Assembly: GCF_023935105.1 (NCBI RefSeq)
Contig: NZ_CP096040.1
Span: 5,065,001 to 5,129,000, forward strand
Source of the DNA: Caulobacter segnis
Lineage (GTDB): Bacteria; Pseudomonadota; Alphaproteobacteria; Caulobacterales; Caulobacteraceae
Direction of reading: 5' to 3'
Length of the DNA: 64,000 bases
Position 1 is the stretch's first letter. Each line of letters starts with the position of its first letter. Made by a program: the position numbers and the translations under genes. The notes under the pieces were generated by a model that worked only from the letters and a program-made list of their open reading frames with translations, did not search any database and was not told the DNA's origin. This document shows positions 59,285 through 64,000 of this stretch, in pieces.

Positions 59285-60739
59285 TTACCCTTGGGCCTTC
59301 TCAGTCTGGGCCAGCACGCTCTTGCGCACGCCGTACGCCAGGTAGACCGCCGCGCCGATGACGTGCGCGAACAGGAAGTAGAGCTGGGTCTTGGCCGGCA
59401 GGCTGTAGAACAGATACAGGCACCCCAGGATGCCGGCCGGGGCGACGACCTGCCAGGCCGGCGTCGAGAACACGCGCGGCCGGTTCGGCTCGCGCCGGCG
59501 CAGCACGATCACCGAGGCGCCGACGGCGATGAAGGCGGCCAGGGTGCCGGCGTTGGCCAGCTCGGCGATGTCCTTGAGCGACAGGAAGCCCGACAGCACC
59601 GCCGACAGGGCGCCGGTCAGCAGGGTCATCAGCACCGGCGTGCCGGTCTTGGCGTTGACCCGCGACAGGGCGCGCGGCAGCAGGCCGTCGCGGGCCATGA
59701 CGAAGAAGATCCGGCTCTGACCATACATGAAGGCCAGGATCACGGTCGGCAGGGCGACGACCGCGGCCAAGGCGACCAGCTGGGCCATCTTACCGTGTTG
59801 CAGGCTCTCCAGGATGAAGACCAGCGGCGCCTCGCTCTTGGAGAACACCTCGGTGCGCGAGGCCCCAATCGAGGCGGCGGCGACGATCATGTAGATGGCC
59901 GTGCAGGCGGCCATCGAGCCGACGATGCCGATGGTCAGGTCGCGCTTGGGGTTCTTGGTCTCCTCGGCGGCGGTCGACACCGCGTCGAAGCCGTAGAAGG
60001 CGAAGAAGATCAGGCTGGCGGCGGCCATGACCCCGACCTTGGCGGCGTCCGCGCCGCCCCCCGCGGGCACGTGCGCCGAAAAGCCGTTCGGCATGAACGG
60101 CGTGAAGTGGCTGGCGTCGAAGGCCGGCAGACACAGGACCACGAAGATGACCAGGGCGATGATCTTCACGAACACCAGGATCATGTTGACCGTGGCGCTC
60201 TCGCGGGTGCCCAGGGCCAGCAGGCCGGCCACCGCCATCGAGATGATCACGGCCGGCAGGTTGACGACGCCGCGCCCTCCGTCCGGCAGAATGACGTGCG
60301 GACCGGCCAGCAGGTACTCGGGAAAGCCCGCCGCCGCGAACAGCCCGTGGGCATGGGCCGACCAGCCGACGGCGACGGCCGCGCAGACCAGGGTGTATTC
60401 CAGGATAAGGCTCCAGCCCACGAACCAGGCGACGGGCTCGCCCATGGCCGCGTAGCTGTAGGTGTAGGCGCTGCCCGCCGCCGGCATCATCGTCGACAGC
60501 TCGGCGTAGCAGAGGGCGGCGCAGGCGCAGACCGCGCCGGCGATCAGGAACGACAGGATCACGCCCGGCCCGGCCAGGCCCGCGCCAACGCCGGTCAGGG
60601 TGTAGATGCCAGTGCCGACGATGGCCCCGACGCCCAGAGCGACCAGGTGGTACCAGCTCAGGGTCTTCTTCAGTTGATGGCTGTCCGCGTGGCCGGCGGT
60701 GATGGTGTCGATCGCCTTGCGGCGCGTCCAGAAGCTCAC
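59285..60739 (-). CDS. APC-family amino acid permease (CAT-like, YfnA group)
   Basis: The 484-residue membrane protein has 12-13 hydrophobic segments. LSWYHLVALGVGAIVGTGIY and LTGVGAGLAGPGVILSFLIA at the N-terminus, YAELSTMMPAAGSAYTYSYA and FYGFDAVSTAAEETKNPKRD are the APC/cationic amino-acid transporter hallmarks. It imports amino acids with protons or by exchange; the substrate is not identifiable. It follows the YeiH-type gene on the same strand after 68 bases. Confidence 0.9.
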   Translation of the reverse strand: MSFWTRRKAIDTITAGHADSHQLKKTLSWYHLVALGVGAIVGTGIYTLTGVGAGLAGPGVILSFLIAGAVCACAALCYAELSTMMPAAGSAYTYSYAAMGEPVAWFVGWSLILEYTLVCAAVAVGWSAHAHGLFAAAGFPEYLLAGPHVILPDGGRGVVNLPAVIISMAVAGLLALGTRESATVNMILVFVKIIALVIFVVLCLPAFDASHFTPFMPNGFSAHVPAGGGADAAKVGVMAAASLIFFAFYGFDAVSTAAEETKNPKRDLTIGIVGSMAACTAIYMIVAAASIGASRTEVFSKSEAPLVFILESLQHGKMAQLVALAAVVALPTVILAFMYGQSRIFFVMARDGLLPRALSRVNAKTGTPVLMTLLTGALSAVLSGFLSLKDIAELANAGTLAAFIAVGASVIVLRRREPNRPRVFSTPAWQVVAPAGILGCLYLFYSLPAKTQLYFLFAHVIGAAVYLAYGVRKSVLAQTEKAQG

Positions 60740-60807
60740 GGTAAGTCCCCTAACGACTCGTTGCGGGGACCATGGCGCTGCTTTTGTTGCGCGCCAAGCC
60801 CTTGTTG

Positions 60808-61809
60808 TTAGAAGAATATTCTCGTCAGGGCATAGGCCAGGATCGCGACGGCCACTGTGACCGTTCCCAGCATCATGGCCAGCTTCGGCTTGACCTCCAG
60901 CAGCGCCTTGGGTCCGAGCTTGGCGGAAATCGCCCCCACGCCGGCCAGCAGCAGGAAGCTGGAGCAGGCCATCAGGGTCGACACCATCGCCGCCGGGATC
61001 AGGTTCAGCCCGCGCGCCGCGGCGAGGGCGAAGAAGCCCAACACGAACAGCGGCGGCGCCTTCAGCCCCGAGACGACGCCGCCCGCCTTGCTGCGGGTCA
61101 GGACGAGGCCGATCAGGACCACCGCCGGCCCCAGCCAGACGATGCGGGCCAGCTTGGCCAGGGCCGCCGTGCTGGCGGTCTCCGGCGAGACCGAGGCCCC
61201 CGCACCGGCCACCTGGGCGACATCATGGATGGAAAGGCCGAAGAACACGCCGGCCTGATGGGCGGTCAGGCCCAGGGCGTGGGCCAGGGGCGGATAGGCC
61301 AGCATGGCCACCGTCGACAGCAGGTTCACCCCGACGATCACCAGGGCGGTCGTGCGCTGGTTGGCGGGACTGGCGGGTGCGGCCTGCGACGCGGCCAGAG
61401 CCGCGGAAGCCCCGCAGATCGAACAGGCGGCGGCGGCGATCAGGGCCTCGGCGAACGGCAGGCCCAGGGCCACGCCGGCGGCCGCGCCGATGGCCAGGCC
61501 GCCCAGCACCACGACGCCGCTGGCCAGGACGGCCGGACCGCCCAGCGCCGCGAACTCGGCCCAGCTGATCTGGGCCCCCATCATGGCGACCCCGAGACGC
61601 AGGCCGGGCTTGGCGAAGACATCGAGTCCGACGCCCAGCTGAGTCTGCAGGCCCAGGGCGCCCAGCATCATGCCCAGCACCACCGCGATCAGCGGGGCGG
61701 GTGCGTGCAGGCTGGTGGCCAGCAGCTTGGCCAGCACCGCCAGCAGCACACCGGCCATCAGGCCTGGCGCCAGGCGTCCGGCGCTCAGCTTGAGCGCGGC
61801 GGCGGTCAT
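60808..61809 (-). CDS. YeiH-family putative sulfate exporter (UPF0324)
   Basis: About 333 residues from MTAAALKLSAG at 61809, overlapping the upstream small gene by four bases (ATGA). The roughly ten membrane segments include LLATSLHAPAPLIAVVLGMM, AAACSICGASAALAASQA, NLLSTVAMLAYPPLAHALGL and GVFFGLSIHDVAQVAGAGAS, the conserved core of the UPF0324/YeiH family. The family is annotated as a sulfate exporter on limited evidence. It often sits beside LysR or cysteine genes, not seen here. Confidence 0.85.
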   Translation of the reverse strand: MTAAALKLSAGRLAPGLMAGVLLAVLAKLLATSLHAPAPLIAVVLGMMLGALGLQTQLGVGLDVFAKPGLRLGVAMMGAQISWAEFAALGGPAVLASGVVVLGGLAIGAAAGVALGLPFAEALIAAAACSICGASAALAASQAAPASPANQRTTALVIVGVNLLSTVAMLAYPPLAHALGLTAHQAGVFFGLSIHDVAQVAGAGASVSPETASTAALAKLARIVWLGPAVVLIGLVLTRSKAGGVVSGLKAPPLFVLGFFALAAARGLNLIPAAMVSTLMACSSFLLLAGVGAISAKLGPKALLEVKPKLAMMLGTVTVAVAILAYALTRIFF

Positions 61810-62048
61810 CCGCGCACGGCCTCGCCGTTGAAATGCGTGTCGGCCTTCGCGCAGCGGTTGGACAGGCGATCGTTGAGGCGGCGAACCGTCTTGCTGCCGG
61901 TGCGCTCGAAGGCGAAGGGCAGGATGCCGTGGACCAGGCAGGCCAGGCCCGCGCCGATCAAGGTGAAGCCGAAGCTCCACGCCACGCCCATGTGCTCCCC
62001 ATAGGTCTCGCCGACGGATCGCGGGTGACGGGTGAACGACAGGTCCAT
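61806..62048 (-). CDS. Small membrane protein, DUF6356-type
   Basis: The 80-residue protein reads DLSFTRHPRSVGETYGEHMG, then one hydrophobic helix (GFTLIGAGLACLVHGILPFA) and a basic tail (FERTGSKTVRRLNDRLSNR). The HPRSVGETYGEH and GILPFAFERTGSKTVRRLN motifs are those of DUF6356 proteins, widespread in alphaproteobacteria and of unknown function. It is translationally coupled to the YeiH gene. Confidence 0.78.
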   Translation of the reverse strand: MDLSFTRHPRSVGETYGEHMGVAWSFGFTLIGAGLACLVHGILPFAFERTGSKTVRRLNDRLSNRCAKADTHFNGEAVRG

Positions 62049-62170
62049 GGAGCCTCGCTGGTGTGCAGAGGCTCCCTAGGATGGCGACGATTCGAAGAAA
62101 GGCATTACTGGATTGCGCGCTGAACGCGGCGTAGAGAGAATTCCATTCTTCCGACCACGGGGATCCGGAG

Positions 62171-62638
62171 ATGATTGATCTCGATCAAGTCGATCGCCGC
62201 ATATTGGCCATCCTCCAGGATGACGCCACGGTCGCCATCGCCGAGTTGGCCGAACGGGTCGGCCTGACCCAGACCCCGTGCTGGAAACGCGTGAAGCGCC
62301 TGCAGGACGCCGGCGTCATCACCGCCCGCGTCGCGCTGCTGAACCGCGAGGCCCTGGACCTCGCCCTCACCGTCTTCGTGGCCGTGAAGACCGGCCGTCA
62401 CGACGAGGACTGGCTGGCCCAGTTCGCCGCTGGCGCCAAGGCGTTGCCCGAGGTGGTCGAGTTCTACCGGATGAGCGGCGATGTCGACTATCTGCTCAAG
62501 GTCGTGGTGCGCGACATCGCCGCCTATGACCGCTTCTACAAGCGCCTGATCGCCACCGCGCCGCTCACCGACGTGTCGTCCAGCTTCGCGATGGAGCAGA
62601 TCAAGTTCACGACGGCGCTTCCGATCACGCCGACCTAG
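62171..62638 (+). CDS. Lrp/AsnC-family transcriptional regulator
   Basis: The 155-residue protein starts MIDLDQVDRRILAILQDDAT. Its HTH is LAERVGLTQTPCWKRVKRLQ and its RAM ligand domain includes VEFYRMSGDVDYLLKVVVRD and VSSSFAMEQIKFTTALPI. Such regulators sense amino acids. It is divergent from the DUF6356-YeiH-APC group (122-base gap) and may control it. The downstream aminotransferase follows after 64 bases. Confidence 0.92.
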   Translation: MIDLDQVDRRILAILQDDATVAIAELAERVGLTQTPCWKRVKRLQDAGVITARVALLNREALDLALTVFVAVKTGRHDEDWLAQFAAGAKALPEVVEFYRMSGDVDYLLKVVVRDIAAYDRFYKRLIATAPLTDVSSSFAMEQIKFTTALPITPT

Positions 62639-62702
62639 GCCGTGTCTTGAGCCTGTCACCGATGCCGTTCAACTAGGCGCGGTTTGGCGTGGAGAACGGC
62701 AC

Positions 62703-63818
62703 ATGGACGCGACGCGGCGTGGACTCCTGATCGGCGGCGCGGCCCTGGCGCCCGGCCTGGCCCCCTCCTCGTCCTTTGGAGCGGCCGAGACCTCGGTCGA
62801 CCCGACCGCGCCGCCGGCGATCCGCGCCCATCTGGGCGTCACCGAAAACCCTTTCGGCCCGTCCCCCGCCGCGCGCAAGGCCGCCGCCAAGGCGATGGAG
62901 GACCTGGCCTATTACGGCTGGGAGCTGGAACCGCCGCTGGTCAAGCTGATCGCCCAGCGCGACGGCCTGAAGCCCGAGCAGGTCGGCCTGTGCAACGGCT
63001 CGCTGGAGGCGCTGTCGCTGCTGTCGACCGCCTTCTCGAAAGCCGGCCCGGTCGTCTCGGCCCAGCCCAGCTACGCCACGCCCCTGCTCTATGCCGAGCG
63101 CCAGGGCGCGAAGCTGGAGTGGGTCCCGCTGGCCGCCGACCAGCAGATCGACCTGCCGGCCCTGGCCGAACGCGCCAAGGCGACGAGCGCCGGCGCGGTC
63201 TATGTCTGCAATCCCAACAATCCGACCGGCCTGCTGCTGGACTCGGACGCCCTGAGGGCGTTCTGCATCGAGGTCGCCAAGACCCGGCCGGTGATCGTCG
63301 ACGAGGCCTATATCGAGATCAGTCCCGACCCCGTCCGCAATTCGATGATGGACCTGGTCCGCGCCGGCCACGACGTGATCGTCGCCCGCACCTTCTCCAA
63401 GGTCTACGGCCTGGCCGCCCTGCGGGTCGGCTTCGTCGCCGCCCGGCCCGACCGGGTGCGGACGCTGAAGAGCATGATCCCGACCCACAAGGGCCGTCCG
63501 GGCCTGGCGGCGGCGGCGGCCTGCTACGGCGACCCGGCCTATCTGGCCGGGGCGAAGACCTATCTCGAGACCTGCCGCGAGAAGATCTACGCGATCTGCA
63601 GGGCCAACGGCCTGAAGTACATCCCCTCGTACGGCACCTATGTCTTCGTGGACTGCGGCAAGCCGAACCTGGCCTTCCAGAAGACCCTGGCCGGCCTGGG
63701 CGTCGAGGTGCGGGTGTTCGACAGCCCGGCCCATCCGACCTGGATCCGGGTCGGCACCGCCACCCCGGCCGAACTGGACGTCTTCGCCGAGGTGCTGCCC
63801 AAGGCGCTTAAGGCCTAG
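62703..63818 (+). CDS. PLP-dependent aminotransferase, HisC-like, with twin-arginine leader
   Basis: The 371-residue class I/II aminotransferase begins with a Tat-like signal (ATRRGLLIGGAALAPGLAPS). It then has HLGVTENPFGPSPAARKA, LCNGSLEALSLLSTAFSKAG, VYVCNPNNPTGLLLDSD, VIVDEAYIEISPDP, the PLP lysine in TFSKVYGLAALRVGFVAARP and a terminal PTWIRVGTATPAEL. The fold is that of histidinol-phosphate aminotransferases, but the leader implies export of the folded PLP enzyme. Its substrate is therefore probably not a histidine-pathway intermediate. It lies beside an Lrp regulator and a cupin-like gene. Confidence 0.88.
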   Translation: MDATRRGLLIGGAALAPGLAPSSSFGAAETSVDPTAPPAIRAHLGVTENPFGPSPAARKAAAKAMEDLAYYGWELEPPLVKLIAQRDGLKPEQVGLCNGSLEALSLLSTAFSKAGPVVSAQPSYATPLLYAERQGAKLEWVPLAADQQIDLPALAERAKATSAGAVYVCNPNNPTGLLLDSDALRAFCIEVAKTRPVIVDEAYIEISPDPVRNSMMDLVRAGHDVIVARTFSKVYGLAALRVGFVAARPDRVRTLKSMIPTHKGRPGLAAAAACYGDPAYLAGAKTYLETCREKIYAICRANGLKYIPSYGTYVFVDCGKPNLAFQKTLAGLGVEVRVFDSPAHPTWIRVGTATPAELDVFAEVLPKALKA

Positions 63819-63890
63819 GCGTTCGATCTCTAGGCGAAGAGGCGGGAACGCCCTAAGGGTCTGACCTCGCATCAGATCAGTGATCCCGCC

Positions 63891-64000
63891 ATGCCCATTG
63901 TCGAGATGAATGCGGTCGACGCCGACCGCTTCCACGGCGAGATCGTCCCCGCCGCCCGGCCCGTCGTGTTCCGGGGCCTGGTCGCGCACTGGCCGGCGGT
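63891..64000 (+). CDS. Cupin-like (cupin_8/JmjC-type) protein, 5' part only
   Basis: The gene starts at the ATG at 63891 and runs off the window. The visible 36 residues (MPIVEMNAVDADRFHGEIVP, ARPVVFRGLVAHWPA) match the N-terminus of cupin-like proteins, which begin with a PVVFRGLVxxWPA strand before the metal-binding jelly roll. In Caulobacterales these often accompany TBDT loci. No metal ligand is visible yet. Confidence 0.75.
   Translation, partial: MPIVEMNAVDADRFHGEIVPAARPVVFRGLVAHWPA

Noticed and set aside
1..64000. CRISPR arrays, intact insertion sequences, integrases, tRNA or rRNA genes
   Set aside because: No regularly spaced repeats, transposase or integrase motifs, or tRNA/rRNA signatures were seen on either strand.

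Overview
The window is high-GC alphaproteobacterial DNA that almost certainly comes from a Caulobacter close to C. vibrioides/crescentus or C. segnis. The strongest evidence is a complete chemotaxis operon in the order mcpA-cheX-cheYI-cheA-cheW-cheR-cheB-cheYII-cheD-cheU-cheYIII-cheE. cheU, cheX and cheE in this order are a Caulobacter hallmark. The four large TonB-dependent receptors (TBDTs), each next to catabolic genes, also fit an oligotrophic Caulobacter.

Layout. (1) 0-4.5 kb is an eroding edge: a TetR C-terminus, an AraC-type gene with a nonsense codon, a periplasmic amidohydrolase, and a scar in which a divergent mmsA/LysR pair lost both 5' ends. (2) 4.7-16.4 kb is an amino-acid or polyamine module. 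On the plus strand it has a TBDT, a polar-amino-acid ABC transporter and a small exported protein. Convergent on the minus strand is a LysR regulator followed by a tightly coupled GabT-like aminotransferase, semialdehyde dehydrogenase, cupin, FAD amine oxidoreductase and GhrA-like reductase. (3) 16.5-20.1 kb holds a YghU-type GST, a frameshifted hypothetical gene, a methyltransferase and a frameshifted amidohydrolase. (4) 20.1-25.2 kb is a TBDT / S9 peptidase / amidohydrolase operon headed by what reads as a tandem glycine riboswitch. This is the most unusual feature of the window. (5) 25.5-28.6 kb has an orphan periplasmic binding protein divergent from a TctDE-like two-component system, followed by remnants of a probable mobile element. 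(6) 29.7-30.6 kb encodes a PAS-HPt protein. (7) 30.7-42.2 kb is a complete N-acetylglucosamine/chito-oligosaccharide locus: TBDT, GH20 hexosaminidase, fused EIIA-HPr-EI, EIIBC, and divergent GntR regulator and nagA. Three copies of a direct-repeat operator lie in the divergent promoter region. (8) 42.3-45.5 kb is a large TBDT with two LacI-type palindromes upstream. (9) 45.6-57.8 kb is the che operon, a small exported TonB-C-like protein and a globin-coupled chemoreceptor. (10) 58-64 kb has an acyl-CoA dehydrogenase, an APC permease, a YeiH-type transporter with a DUF6356 partner, an Lrp regulator, a Tat-signalled aminotransferase and the start of a cupin-like protein.

Three otherwise intact genes (hypothetical at 17.8 kb, amidohydrolase at 19.8 kb, enzyme I at 32.9 kb) are broken by a single base in a homopolymer run. 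This pattern points to sequencing error at least as much as to real gene loss. No tRNA, rRNA, intact IS element or CRISPR array was seen.
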